From the NCBI GenBank assembly GCA_045805145.1, contig JBJMLU010000066.1, positions 11,742 through 75,741 on the forward strand: a stretch of 64,000 nt of DNA, read 5' to 3'. The DNA is from Flavisolibacter sp045805145. Lineage in GTDB: Bacteria > Bacteroidota > Bacteroidia > Chitinophagales > Chitinophagaceae. The notes below the pieces were generated by a model. The model did not search any database. It saw only the letters and a program-made list of their open reading frames with translations, and was not told the DNA's origin. Below, piece by piece: positions 18,342 through 28,714 of this stretch. Numbering within the stretch: position 1 is the stretch's first letter; each line of letters begins with the position of its first letter. A program made the position numbers and the translations under genes.

Positions 18342-19115
18342 TTAATAATTGGCCGGTCCCACCTGGATCACGGCATTGTTGGCATCAGGATCTCTTAAAG
18401 TGGGTCCTATTCCCAGAGGCGTTGAATAATTTCCCGGGTAATTGGTGCGGATGTAATTTTTTACCAGCTGCAGGTACTGCGTATAAATTGCCGGAGGTCC
18501 AAACCTGCTGAAGGGGAACTCACTTACCGTAGTATCGCTCACCGTATCATACAATGCATCGAGCACCAGTTTATATTTTGTTTTTGTCCAGGTGCCCAGG
18601 TTGGAGGAATAACCGGCCCACTGAATTCCATTGATCTCTCCCCAGCTGGCGGGCTTCTGCAAAAAGCCCAACTTTACTTTGACAGTCATCTTCGAAGTAA
18701 TGCCTGATGTAAAATTTTTATTGGCCTTTAATTGAATTTTAAATGAAGCGTTGATGCTATCGAGGTCGGAGGTTCTGTAGATCGCCACAGGAAGAACTGT
18801 AGATACTTTGTTAGCCGGCATGGTATAAGGCGGGAGTAATTTAAAATGAACTCCTTCCCTTGCTCCCAGGTCCGGACCAGAAAGATTTTCCAGGCTGATC
18901 TCGCGGTCCGCATTTACAGGATTTCCCAATACCATCACCGGAAGCCTCATCGTGTCTACCGTGCGACTCGGATATTTGGCAAACGTGTATTGCAAACTGT
19001 CTGTTGTATTGAAATAAATAGCATCCGGCTGATTGAATAAGGTAGGCACTTCCTGCTTGCAAGCTGCAAGGAAGAACACAATCAATGATTGGATGAAAAT
19101 GATTTTTTTTCGCAT
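18342..19115 (-). CDS. DUF4843 lipoprotein
   Basis: About 257 residues from the ATG at 19115; a GTG two codons upstream is less likely. The signal QSLIVFFLAACKQE contains a lipobox. The rest is beta-rich with PDAIYFNTTDSLQYTFAKYP, typical of DUF4843 proteins placed between SusD and a PKD-like lipoprotein. It starts 14 bases after the SusD stop. The family has no assigned enzymatic function; a role as an accessory surface lipoprotein of the SusCD transporter is inferred from the conserved gene order. Confidence 0.85.
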   Translation of the reverse strand: MRKKIIFIQSLIVFFLAACKQEVPTLFNQPDAIYFNTTDSLQYTFAKYPSRTVDTMRLPVMVLGNPVNADREISLENLSGPDLGAREGVHFKLLPPYTMPANKVSTVLPVAIYRTSDLDSINASFKIQLKANKNFTSGITSKMTVKVKLGFLQKPASWGEINGIQWAGYSSNLGTWTKTKYKLVLDALYDTVSDTTVSEFPFSRFGPPAIYTQYLQLVKNYIRTNYPGNYSTPLGIGPTLRDPDANNAVIQVGPANY

Positions 19116-19129
19116 AGTCACTATTTGGC

Positions 19130-20638
19130 TTAATGGTTGTATTCTCTTTCTTTATCAGGAATGGGAAGCACATATACATCAGCGGGAATCGTTGCTGTGG
19201 TAGCTGTTACCTGCTTCAGGTCCTTGTTTAATCGCTTGTAATAAAAAAATGTTTGCCCTTCCTGAATAAATTCCTTTTGATACTCCTTCATGATTTCCTT
19301 CGACAAACTATCCGTGCTGGCAATGCCGCTTGCATTCAACGCTGCAAGTCCTCTTGCCTGTCTTACTTGGTTCAGGTACCAAACGGCTTGGCCGATATCG
19401 CCTTTCGAATTCACGGATTCAGCTGCGATATAATACATCTCAGAAGCCCTGATCACCGGAACAATATTTTGCAGACTATAGGGAAGGTTGGCGTCCTGGA
19501 AAAATTTGGAAGGCACATTGGATCCACCCACGCTGTTGTCGAACCAGGAGATATAACGATAGTCGCTGGAGCTTCCGCTACCGGTGGTGTATATGCGATT
19601 TTTTCCCGCCGCTGTTAAGAGCAGGGGTACGCCGCTTGACTTGTTGAACAAGGCACTGTTATAATTTTTGACGTTGGCCGAATAGATGGAAAATACATGC
19701 TCCTGGGAAAAAAGCCTGTCACGAACCGGATTGGCAGCTGCGGCAATATTGGAACTAACCAGGGGAAATTTATTACTATTGATCACCACTGTTGCATACA
19801 GGTCAGCATTTGTTACATCTCCCTTGTACAAATACACACGGGCCATCAGCGCCTGCACGGCCCAATAGTTCATGTGATTTTGAGTATAAGACCTGAAAGG
19901 ATCATCTGTGGCCTTCAAAACAGATAAAGTATCTGTGTGCGACAAAAGCTCCTTTGCTGCCGACAGATCGGAGATACAGGAATCAAGACCGTTTTGTAAA
20001 GTAGAAAAAGGAGTTGATGTGATGCCGTAGCTGGTTATATAAGGAATGGCTTTCGAATTCATGCCGGTGAGCGGCGGCTGACCAAACAATCGAAGCAGAT
20101 CAAAATGAAACAAGGCTCTTAGACCAATGGCTTCTCCTTTTATACGGTTGTAATTGTCTGCTGTGAACAGGGACTTCTTCGCATCGATCTGTTCCAGAAT
20201 ATTATTGAGATTGGCGATATTGTTGTACATGCCCATCCAGGCTGCATCGGTTTCTGCCCGCATAGTTGCATCCGTATAAAAATAATAAACAGCACTGTTA
20301 AAGAAATTGCTGTTGGCACCTGCGTTCGCGGTTGTGGCATTATCATAATCGTATCCCAGTGTCGCCAGCATGCCCATGGAAAGATCAGAGGTATACAATC
20401 CCTGGAAAGTTCCTCCTGTGGTGGGTTTATCCATTCCCAGATACACACCGGTCAGTGCATCTTTAAATCCCTGCTCGTCCTTCAGGAGTATGGATTGCGG
20501 CACTTTATCCCTGGGCGTTACATCCAGGAACTTTTTGCATCCGCTCACAACGGCACACAGTGCAACAATTGCCAGCGTAATGAATACAACACGGAAGGTG
20601 TTGCGCTGCTGAATTTTTTTATGAAAACTGACGATCAT
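19130..20638 (-). CDS. SusD/RagB-like surface lipoprotein (pair 1)
   Basis: About 502 residues from the ATG at 20638; the frame is open to 20740, but that part overlaps the SusC gene and lacks a signal. Lipobox VVSGCKKFLD, then the SusD fold: EQGFKDALTGVYLGM, TPR-like helices (GEAIGLRALFHFDLLRLFGQ) and the C-terminal EYQKEFIQEGQTFFYYKR. SusD caps the SusC barrel and captures substrate at the cell surface. It starts 10 bases after the SusC stop. It resembles the second SusD in the locus along its whole length, so the two pairs look like an old duplication. Confidence 0.95.
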   Translation of the reverse strand: MIVSFHKKIQQRNTFRVVFITLAIVALCAVVSGCKKFLDVTPRDKVPQSILLKDEQGFKDALTGVYLGMDKPTTGGTFQGLYTSDLSMGMLATLGYDYDNATTANAGANSNFFNSAVYYFYTDATMRAETDAAWMGMYNNIANLNNILEQIDAKKSLFTADNYNRIKGEAIGLRALFHFDLLRLFGQPPLTGMNSKAIPYITSYGITSTPFSTLQNGLDSCISDLSAAKELLSHTDTLSVLKATDDPFRSYTQNHMNYWAVQALMARVYLYKGDVTNADLYATVVINSNKFPLVSSNIAAAANPVRDRLFSQEHVFSIYSANVKNYNSALFNKSSGVPLLLTAAGKNRIYTTGSGSSSDYRYISWFDNSVGGSNVPSKFFQDANLPYSLQNIVPVIRASEMYYIAAESVNSKGDIGQAVWYLNQVRQARGLAALNASGIASTDSLSKEIMKEYQKEFIQEGQTFFYYKRLNKDLKQVTATTATIPADVYVLPIPDKEREYNH

Positions 20639-20648
20639 AATTTCTTTT

Positions 20649-23600
20649 TTAAAAGCTTGTAGACAAGCCAAAATTGAATGTGTGGGAAAAGGGATAGCCC
20701 GTCCCTCTTTCTGTTTTAATGGTCGCGAAACGGAAGGCATTGTTTTGCGTTACAAAGAGTCTGGGAGTGGACAATCTTAACTTGTGCACCCATTCCAGAT
20801 TACTGGGGAAGGTATAACCCACGGTGATGCTGGTTGCTTCCAGATAATCATCGTCCTCCACAAATCGGGAAGTGGCATAGGTATATTGCAATCCGTTGGC
20901 TCCGTTGGGCACCAGTGCTTTGTAAGACACATGATCTCCGGGCTGCTTCCATCTATCCGTTAATACTCTTTCATCGGCATTGGTGGTTAAGAGATTTACA
21001 TTCTCAATTTTATCTACCAGGGTTTGATTGTACATCTTTCCACCATACTGGTAGCTCATGATGATGTTAATGGTGAAGCCCTTGTAAGTCAGATTGGAAC
21101 CGAACATGCCTTTGATTGTGGCCGCCGCATCTCCGCAGGGTACTTTGTCGAGCGGATCCCAGACAAATGTTTTCGACCCATCCAGCTTCACAAAAATTTC
21201 CTTACCGGTGGCAGGGTCGATTCCCAGCGACCGTACAGCCCATATCCGGGTCATGGACTGGCCTACCACATATTTCGGCAAAGGACTTAATTGTTTGACA
21301 CCAGCAGTATCGTTTGTTTTGTTATAAGCGGCAATGGCCGGGGAAAGTTCAGTGATCACATTCGTATAATGCCCGGCATTAAATGTGAGCGACCAGAAAA
21401 TATTTTTTCGGGCATTGCTGATAAGGGGCGCAGTAACAGAAATTTCATATCCACTGTTTTTTGTAGCACCGAGATTGTCCTGGTAGTTCGAAAATCCAGT
21501 TGATGGAGCAATATCGAGCGGCAGAATCAGGTTGTTTGTTTTTTCTTCAAACAGGTCTACCGAAACATTCAGTCTGCCCTTGAACAGTCCTGCAACAAAG
21601 CCCAGGTTATTCTTGATCGTTTGTTGCCATTTCAAATTGGGATTCGCATAGCCCTGAGGGTTAGCTCCCAGCTGAAGACGATAATTATTTAGCGTATTGT
21701 ATTGATAGATCGGCTGACCCAGGTAAGCAGCGAAATTCTGGTTACCCGTGATACCTGTTGTGGCTCTGACGCGTAGCTGTTGGATCACCGGATTCTTAAT
21801 AAAGAATTTTTCCTTATCCAGGTTCCAGCCCAAACCTCCGGCCCAGAAAGGAGCAAAGCGGTTATTGCTTCCAAACTGGGAAGAGCCACTGGCATTGGCA
21901 GTGACTTCTACCGTGTATTTATTCAGGTAATTATAACTGGCACTGGCAAATGAAGAAATACTATGTGTAGTTCCTTTCTGTGAATTTGGTTTTAAAGAAT
22001 TTCCATATCCATCCGCCATTCCCAGTTGATCGATATAATCATTCGGCATTCCATACACGCTGACGGTTGTTGAAGAAGTAGTCGTGGCCTGTACTTCGGT
22101 TCCTACAGCGGCTAGAAAAGTATGGGCACCGATTCTCTTATTATAGTCGAAAGCCAGCTTACCATCCACTACGGCATTCTTTCCTCTGGTTTGTGTATAA
22201 GATCCCAATCCATTGAATAGATCCAGTGAATTGACAAAATTGGTATGGTCGGCAGGATAGAATTGATCGGCGCCGGGCAGATTGTTCGAGAAGCTCAGTG
22301 AACTTCTCATGCGAAGACTATTGGAGAGGGTCCAGTCGAAATTGGTATTGTTCGTTAAGCCGAAGTAGTAGGAATTATCCTTCACTGCGAGTTGGGCATT
22401 GTAAGCAGCGTTGGTGAAGATTCCACCGGGCGCCGGAGACAAAAAGCCAAGACTGGTATTGGTGGGTTCAAATATCTTCACAGGATTTCCCAGCGAATCT
22501 GTTTTTCTGAAATAAGGAAACTGGCTGGCATACTGGCTGAAAGATCCCCAGGGTGTATTATTTCCGCGATTGTAATTAACGGTTGTACTGTTGGAAAAAT
22601 GAATATCTTTTGTGACATAACTCAGATTATAATTCAGTCCGAATCGATCCCGCTCCGAACCTTTCATCACGCCAGATGAATTTCCATAGTTAAGAGAAAG
22701 TGCATAACGAACCGCTTTTGAACCGCCCGTAACATTGAGGCTATGACTCGTGCCAAATCCAGTGCGCACCGGTTGAGAAAGCCAATCGGTGTTCACGCCG
22801 CTCTGCACTTGCTGCAAACGATAATCATACCACTGCTTCAGGGCAAGATCATTATAATGATTCGTGGGATCGGAATAAATACCTGCCAGTCGCTGCGCTT
22901 CCAGAAGTCCTTTTGCATCGAGCAGATGATAGGAACTCAGATCCGGGACTTCCGTACTCATATTAAATGAATAAGACACTTGCGTTCTTCCCGCAACCGG
23001 TTGCCTGGTTTCTACAACTATCACTCCATTTGCTGCTTTGGAACCATAAGCAGTGGTAGCAGCAGCATCTTTTAAAACGGTAATGCTGGCAATCCGGTTG
23101 ATATCGAGATCATACAGGGTTTGAAGCGTGGTTTGAAAGCCATCGAGGATGATCAGCGGCTGATTGGGATTGGACAAATAATTGGACATGATATCACCAT
23201 TGGAAACAGGAGTGGCCGCAGTGTTTCCTACGCCCTGAGTGGAAACAGGTAAATTATTTTGTCCTCTCAGCTGAATCACAGGTAACTGGTTCGGATCACT
23301 TCCAACTATATTATTTTCCTGGATCCGAATGGAAGGATCAATGGCAGCCAGTGCTTTTAAAGCGTTGGTAGGATTGATCATTTTCAGTTCTTCTCCCGAA
23401 TAAGCCTTTGCAGCTCCTGTGAAATTCCCTACCGGTCTTTTGTACAATCCTGCGTTCACTACAACTTCACCCATTACATTCGCCGCAGGCGACAACTTCA
23501 CCGCTACTTCCGATTGTCCCGGCTTCAGTTTAACCGCCAGGGCGATGTAGCCTACATAAGAAAACCGGAGGCTGGCTTCTTCAGGCACATTGCTGATCTC

Positions 23601-23834
23601 AAAGCTGCCATCTTTTTTTGTGGTGGTATAGATGTTCTTTCCCTGTACGAAGACGGTAACGCCCATTAACACTTCGTCATTGGTGTTTCTCACTGTTCCT
23701 TTCACCACTGGAATTATTTTGTCCTGGGCGGAAACGGCTGCGCCTACCAGGAAGACCAACAATACCAGTAGCAATGATTTCAGCAGGAGAACTCCCAATT
23801 GTTTTTTCTGCTTGTAATATTCAAAGTAGTTCAT
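20649..23834 (-). CDS. SusC/RagA-like TonB-dependent transporter (pair 1)
   Basis: About 1061 residues from the ATG at 23834 (MNYFEYYKQKKQLG), followed by signal LLLVLLVFLVGAAVSAQ. An N-terminal carboxypeptidase-regulatory-like domain (KGTVRNTNDEVLMGVTVFVQ) is followed by the plug (DINRIASITVLKDAAATTAY, GVIVVETR) and a 22-strand barrel ending in a phenylalanine (LSTSF). It imports substrates across the outer membrane using TonB energy, capped by the following SusD. It starts 22 bases after the preceding SusD gene. The alternative start at 23897 overlaps that gene and is unlikely. The substrate cannot be read from the sequence; nearby proteases point to peptides. Confidence 0.95.
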   Translation of the reverse strand: MNYFEYYKQKKQLGVLLLKSLLLVLLVFLVGAAVSAQDKIIPVVKGTVRNTNDEVLMGVTVFVQGKNIYTTTKKDGSFEISNVPEEASLRFSYVGYIALAVKLKPGQSEVAVKLSPAANVMGEVVVNAGLYKRPVGNFTGAAKAYSGEELKMINPTNALKALAAIDPSIRIQENNIVGSDPNQLPVIQLRGQNNLPVSTQGVGNTAATPVSNGDIMSNYLSNPNQPLIILDGFQTTLQTLYDLDINRIASITVLKDAAATTAYGSKAANGVIVVETRQPVAGRTQVSYSFNMSTEVPDLSSYHLLDAKGLLEAQRLAGIYSDPTNHYNDLALKQWYDYRLQQVQSGVNTDWLSQPVRTGFGTSHSLNVTGGSKAVRYALSLNYGNSSGVMKGSERDRFGLNYNLSYVTKDIHFSNSTTVNYNRGNNTPWGSFSQYASQFPYFRKTDSLGNPVKIFEPTNTSLGFLSPAPGGIFTNAAYNAQLAVKDNSYYFGLTNNTNFDWTLSNSLRMRSSLSFSNNLPGADQFYPADHTNFVNSLDLFNGLGSYTQTRGKNAVVDGKLAFDYNKRIGAHTFLAAVGTEVQATTTSSTTVSVYGMPNDYIDQLGMADGYGNSLKPNSQKGTTHSISSFASASYNYLNKYTVEVTANASGSSQFGSNNRFAPFWAGGLGWNLDKEKFFIKNPVIQQLRVRATTGITGNQNFAAYLGQPIYQYNTLNNYRLQLGANPQGYANPNLKWQQTIKNNLGFVAGLFKGRLNVSVDLFEEKTNNLILPLDIAPSTGFSNYQDNLGATKNSGYEISVTAPLISNARKNIFWSLTFNAGHYTNVITELSPAIAAYNKTNDTAGVKQLSPLPKYVVGQSMTRIWAVRSLGIDPATGKEIFVKLDGSKTFVWDPLDKVPCGDAAATIKGMFGSNLTYKGFTINIIMSYQYGGKMYNQTLVDKIENVNLLTTNADERVLTDRWKQPGDHVSYKALVPNGANGLQYTYATSRFVEDDDYLEATSITVGYTFPSNLEWVHKLRLSTPRLFVTQNNAFRFATIKTERGTGYPFSHTFNFGLSTSF

Positions 23835-23856
23835 GATATTTCTTTCTGCAGTGAGT

Positions 23857-25215
23857 TTATTCCGGCTTGATAAAAACATAAGATGCATTCGACACAACGG
23901 GCACTTTGGTATAGGGTAAGGAAGTGATGGGAAGATTTTTTCTCTTATAGAAATAAAACATCTGCCCTTCTCCCAAAAACTCCTTCTGGTATTCTTTGGC
24001 GATCTCGATATTGATGCTGTCCCTCTTCAATGCAGTCTGTGTATATTTCACCAGGTTGCGATGCACTCTTACCGAGTCGAGCATGCTGGTTGCCGTCAAC
24101 GAATCCTGTAATGCGTTGGCTGATTCAGCAGCGATGTAATACATTTCTGTTGCTCGGATCATGGGAAGTACATTGACAGTTGACTGACCAGAGGAATAGT
24201 ATTTCCTGGGCGAGATCGTATTGCCCAGCGCCACCCCTGTCAATGGGTCTAAAAAAGATTTGCGCCAATCGGTAGCAGATCCGCCGCCGGTAACAAACAA
24301 AGCGGTCTGGCTCAATGTGGTGAAGCCTAATGGAGGATTGGTATTGAAGACTGATTTATTATACGCAATGGCATAGCTGATACTACTATACAAAGAAAAC
24401 AAATGTTCTTTTGTAAACATCAGGTCACTATTGCTGGTAGACAGCGGAAATTTATTGCTGTTGATAACGGCCAGGGCGGATGATTGTGCATTGGCAAAAT
24501 CACCCTTGTACAAATAGATGCGTGCCAGCAAACCTTTCACTGCCCAAATTGTAAAATGCGATGTGGTGTTATCTGCCGTGCCAAGCAGGGACTGGGCATT
24601 GTTTAAATCCGCGATACAGGAATCAATTACCGTTGCTGTAGTAAATGCGGGTGAAGCATAGGGAGAGAGTTGAGTGGCATAAGGTATGGCCAGTGTATTC
24701 AGGCCCGATGCCGCAGGTGCGGGTGCAAACATGCGCAAAAGGTCAAAATGCAAAAAGGCGCGCAGTCCCAGGGCTTCTCCCTTATACAGATTGTAGCTGG
24801 CAGGACTCAGAACATTTTTTCTGCTTTCGATATTCTGCAGAAGATTATTCAAATTGCCGATGCAGAAATACGTACTGTCCCAGATATTTTTAAACGTGTT
24901 CCGTACGTCAGCATCCTGAAAATTATACCTGGCTGCCTGATAAAATAAATTTCCGATTGCAGGGGAAATTGTAGTATCATAACTTCTTCCCAGGATGGAA
25001 AGCAATCCTGTGGTCAGGTCTCTTCCATACAGGCTTCTGTTGCCCATTTGCAGGTACACACCATTCAATACTTCGCGGAAGCCCTGATCACTGGAAAAAA
25101 TTTCATTTTGGTCGATCTGCAAGGGAGGTTTCTCATCCACCCATTTTCTGCAGGAGACAAAAAAGAGTGCTGTTGCCAAAACCAGGAAATCATATCTGAA
25201 TTTTCTATGGAACAT
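23857..25215 (-). CDS. SusD/RagB-like surface lipoprotein (pair 2)
   Basis: About 452 residues from the first ATG, at 25215; a TTG at 25224 is less likely. Signal FLVLATALFFVSCRKW contains the lipobox. SusD features: DQGFREVLNGVYLQMGNRS near the N-terminus, GEALGLRAFLHFDLLRMFAP in the TPR-like part, and EYQKEFLGEGQMFYFYKRK at the C-terminus. It is 17 bases after the first SusC gene and 22 bases before the second, so both pairs belong to one transcript. It is about 50 residues shorter than the other SusD. Confidence 0.95.
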   Translation of the reverse strand: MFHRKFRYDFLVLATALFFVSCRKWVDEKPPLQIDQNEIFSSDQGFREVLNGVYLQMGNRSLYGRDLTTGLLSILGRSYDTTISPAIGNLFYQAARYNFQDADVRNTFKNIWDSTYFCIGNLNNLLQNIESRKNVLSPASYNLYKGEALGLRAFLHFDLLRMFAPAPAASGLNTLAIPYATQLSPYASPAFTTATVIDSCIADLNNAQSLLGTADNTTSHFTIWAVKGLLARIYLYKGDFANAQSSALAVINSNKFPLSTSNSDLMFTKEHLFSLYSSISYAIAYNKSVFNTNPPLGFTTLSQTALFVTGGGSATDWRKSFLDPLTGVALGNTISPRKYYSSGQSTVNVLPMIRATEMYYIAAESANALQDSLTATSMLDSVRVHRNLVKYTQTALKRDSINIEIAKEYQKEFLGEGQMFYFYKRKNLPITSLPYTKVPVVSNASYVFIKPE

Positions 25216-25232
25216 TTCTTTCAATTGACTAA

Positions 25233-28200
25233 TTAAAAATGAGTGGTGATTGAAAATGTGTACATGCGCTGGAAAGGATACTCAATGCCATGCTGCATGG
25301 CCATAGTGGAACTGTGAAAAGCATTATTGGCGATAAATCCAATTGTCGCAGCTTTCGCCCTCACCTTTGAAGTGATGGATTCGGGCAGGTTATAACCCAA
25401 TGAAATCGAAGCGCAGTTGATGAAATCATTCTTCTCCACAAACCTTGTTGTGACATAGGTTGGAGAAGACACAAGTCCATTTACGGAAAGCGGTTTATAC
25501 AATGCCGCATCGCCTGGTTGGGTCCAGCGGTTGCCTGTTGCTCTCTGATCTACATTGAAGTTGACGTCGGCGTTCTCCACCCAGTCTGCCAGTGTTTGAT
25601 TGTAAGCCGAAGCGCCATATTGGTAATTGAAATAAATTCCAGCTGAAATATTCTTCACGCTCACTGCAGTTCCGAATGAGCCTTGCATTTTTGGATTCAG
25701 ATCGCCGGCCATTATTTTATCGGCGGCACTCCAGCTGGTGGTTTGCGTTCCGTCTGCTTTTAAAAATTTCTCCTGGCCGGTTGCAGGATCGATGCCCATC
25801 GAACGAACAGCCCAGATACCTGTCAAAGACTGACCTGCGACATAGTGTGGATGAATTTCTGTTTGATCACCGGCATCGTTGGCGGCATTCACATCATCAA
25901 GGTGACTGGAGATGGATTTTACTCGGTCCTCCTCATGAATTCCATTCAACATCACCGACCATACAATTCCTTTTTTGGTATTGTTGATGATCCGGTAGTT
26001 CAGGCTGAACTCCACTCCTCTTGTTTCAATTGCTCCAAGATTATCGTAGTAATTGTAATTCAAAAATCCGGTTGAACTAAGAGAGGTGACGGGTAAAACA
26101 ATATCAGTTGTGTGATTGCGATAGATATCCGCCGTAAGGAATAACCTGTTTTGAAGAAGAACCAGGTCCAGTCCAATATTTTGTTTTTCTGTTTGTGGTG
26201 CCTTCAGATCATCATTTCCATAACCGGTCAGGAAAGATCCAAGTCCGATGCCACGGGTGCCTGAATTGCTTCCTCCCTGGATATATTGCCTGTCTGTATA
26301 ATAGTTGTACGTAGTATAACCCAAATAAGAAGGATAAGACAGACTGCCTGCGGTGCCTATGCTTGCGCGAAGCCGCAGGTTGTTGATGATCTTATTCTCA
26401 TGAAAAAATCTTTCCTGGTGCAGGTTCCAGCTCGCTCCAACCGACCCATGCGGAGCAAGAGAATGGTTGCTTCCAAATTGAGAAGATGCATCCGTATTTC
26501 CGGTCAGTTCCAGTTGATACCGGTTATCGTAACTATAGGTAATATTTCCATATCCCGATGCCAGGCGTGTGTTGATCATTCCCGCCTGGGGTCTCTTTCC
26601 CGAATAAGCACTGCCAAAAGAAAGATCAGATAATTTATCGCTTGTAAACCCGGTCAGTTCAATTCCCGAAGACTGGCTCTGTGTCTGCATGGCCGACATC
26701 CCTGCCGAAGCATAGAACTGATGCAGTCCCATTCTTTTTGAATAATTCAGATGGAAAGCTCCTTCTGCGCTCAGGAATTCACTGCTGGTTTGATTGTACT
26801 GACCCCTTTTGAAAAAATCATCTGGCGAATATTCAGCAAACGAGGTATGACCTGGAGGCAAAAAGATATTCTCTTCGTCGGATTGTTGGTTCAGACTCAA
26901 ATGGCCGTTAGCACTGAATCCATGACCGATGTTCCAGTTCAGGGAAAGCAGGTCAAAGAACCGGGAATAATCCCTTTCATCTGTTGTTGACAGTTGGCCA
27001 TTGTAAGCAGGATTATAATATCGCACAGTAGTTCCCTGGCTGGTCGATTCTTCCAATACTTTTGCATAACCTCCATTCACAGAATCGTAAGGACTCCAGT
27101 AAGGGTTCAGTTTTGTATAGTCGGACAAGTTTCCGTAGGGTGAGTTGATCGCATTGGATCTTCCATAGGAAAGATAATTGCTGATGGTAATAGTTTTCAC
27201 ACGCGTGCTGATATAACCACCTACATTGGTATTCTGTCTCGAAGAACCTTTCATCACGCCTTGAATATCGTTGTAGGAAAAATCAAGTCCATAGCTGATG
27301 TCATCATCTCCTCCTTCAAGAGCGAGATAATGTTTCATGCCCACGCCTGTTCTTGTTGGAATGGAAAGCCAGTCTGTATTCACTCCTTTATTCACCTGAT
27401 ATAATCGCTGATTGTATAAGGCACTGTTATTCGTAAATAATCCGGCGGCCTGCTCCATCTGCAGTTTGTTGGAGGCATTGAGCATACGGTAGGAAGAAAG
27501 GTCTGCAGAACTGATTTGCACCTGTCCGGAATAAGTGATGTTGAGATTTCCGGGCACAGGTTTCTTTGTCTGGATCAGCAAAACTCCGTTGCCACCCCGC
27601 ACCCCGTATTCGGAAGTGGCTGCGGCGTCTTTCAATACGGTGATCTTTTCAATTCGGTTGATATCCATGTCCAGCGCCATTTGAAGAGAGACCTGGACGC
27701 CATCGAGCAACACAAGCGGTTGATCGGGATTGGAAACATTATCTGCGGCAAAATCTCCGATGGAAGGATTGATTTGAATATTGGTATTGGGAACACTGGA
27801 ATGATTGGCGATGGTAGCGGATGCGGGAAAATTGTAAGAGCCTCTGATCTTTACCGAAGAAGCCGTATTGGGATCATCGCCATGAGCGTTATTGCGCGAT
27901 GCAATGAATGAAGGAGCGAGGATCTTCAACGCGTCTACAAAATTGAGAGGATTTAGTTTTCTCAGATCTTCACCGGATACTACCGTATATGCAGCAGAAG
28001 AATGATCGGCAGGTCTTTCATACAGTCCGTTGGCAAATTTGGAAACGGAAGATGGTTCTTTTCTTTCCAGCCGAATGGTCAGCCCGGGCTTTGCTCTTTT
28101 TGATGAGACCAAAAACCCGGACCTGCTAACAGTGACTAAAGTTCCCTTTATCAGACTGTCAAATTCCGCATATCCCTGTGTGTTGGTATACGCTTTTTTA

Positions 28201-28394
28201 AAACCCGCGGTAACCAGTACACTATCCAACGCCTTTCCATCGGTCAGGTCTTTTACCAGAACCCTGACTTTAGGAATTATTGTGGAAGGAATATTGTCTT
28301 TTTTTTCGGAAGGATTCGATTGCGCCAAAGAATTATTTGAAATAAGGAGAACCAGGCTTCCGCTGGCAATGATATAAAGCAGAAAATGTTTCAT
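25233..28394 (-). CDS. SusC/RagA-like TonB-dependent transporter (pair 2, first gene of the operon)
   Basis: 1053 residues. Signal LLYIIASGSLVLLISNNSLA, then a diverged carboxypeptidase-regulatory-like domain (VRVLVKDLTDGKALDSVLV), plug (MDINRIEKITVLKDAAATSE, NGVLLIQTKKP) and barrel ending in SITTHF. It is related to the other SusC of the locus but clearly diverged, especially in the N-terminal domain. As first gene of the minus-strand operon it faces the LytS/LytTR pair across 320 bases. No adjacent ECF sigma/anti-sigma pair exists, so control through the two-component system is more likely than classical SusC signalling. Confidence 0.95.
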   Translation of the reverse strand: MKHFLLYIIASGSLVLLISNNSLAQSNPSEKKDNIPSTIIPKVRVLVKDLTDGKALDSVLVTAGFKKAYTNTQGYAEFDSLIKGTLVTVSRSGFLVSSKRAKPGLTIRLERKEPSSVSKFANGLYERPADHSSAAYTVVSGEDLRKLNPLNFVDALKILAPSFIASRNNAHGDDPNTASSVKIRGSYNFPASATIANHSSVPNTNIQINPSIGDFAADNVSNPDQPLVLLDGVQVSLQMALDMDINRIEKITVLKDAAATSEYGVRGGNGVLLIQTKKPVPGNLNITYSGQVQISSADLSSYRMLNASNKLQMEQAAGLFTNNSALYNQRLYQVNKGVNTDWLSIPTRTGVGMKHYLALEGGDDDISYGLDFSYNDIQGVMKGSSRQNTNVGGYISTRVKTITISNYLSYGRSNAINSPYGNLSDYTKLNPYWSPYDSVNGGYAKVLEESTSQGTTVRYYNPAYNGQLSTTDERDYSRFFDLLSLNWNIGHGFSANGHLSLNQQSDEENIFLPPGHTSFAEYSPDDFFKRGQYNQTSSEFLSAEGAFHLNYSKRMGLHQFYASAGMSAMQTQSQSSGIELTGFTSDKLSDLSFGSAYSGKRPQAGMINTRLASGYGNITYSYDNRYQLELTGNTDASSQFGSNHSLAPHGSVGASWNLHQERFFHENKIINNLRLRASIGTAGSLSYPSYLGYTTYNYYTDRQYIQGGSNSGTRGIGLGSFLTGYGNDDLKAPQTEKQNIGLDLVLLQNRLFLTADIYRNHTTDIVLPVTSLSSTGFLNYNYYDNLGAIETRGVEFSLNYRIINNTKKGIVWSVMLNGIHEEDRVKSISSHLDDVNAANDAGDQTEIHPHYVAGQSLTGIWAVRSMGIDPATGQEKFLKADGTQTTSWSAADKIMAGDLNPKMQGSFGTAVSVKNISAGIYFNYQYGASAYNQTLADWVENADVNFNVDQRATGNRWTQPGDAALYKPLSVNGLVSSPTYVTTRFVEKNDFINCASISLGYNLPESITSKVRAKAATIGFIANNAFHSSTMAMQHGIEYPFQRMYTFSITTHF

Positions 28395-28714
28395 GAATGC
28401 CGTGTAATAATTATTGTTTATCTCGTTGATATCGTTTAGCCTTGTTTGAGTTTCAGAGGGTTAGTCAATTGTCAGGTGAGATCTTGCGGCTCCTGTTCTT
28501 TCGGCTATCAAAGTAAACTGCTTTTAGAGGGGAGATAAAAGGCTTTTGACCAGTTTGAATTTCTATTTGACCAATGCTGGTATCGGGATGATGAACTGTT
28601 GATCCTTTATACAGACAAATTTATCCTTTAAAAAGCGGCATTCGTCAGTCATGGTACAATAAGATTCAGGATTTTCTGAATTTGTGGGGAAGGTTTTCAA
28701 CGAGGATGTAAATT
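28395..28714. promoter_or_regulatory. Divergent control region between the SusC operon and LytS
   Basis: 320 bases without a gene, holding the promoters of two opposite transcripts. On the minus strand TTACTTTG (complement of 28509-28516) matches the Bacteroidota -7 box TAnnTTTG at seven of eight positions, but no good TTG box sits at the usual distance. No convincing direct or inverted repeat for the LytTR regulator was found by eye. The region is confident as a divergent intergenic; the promoter box is weak. Confidence 0.45.
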
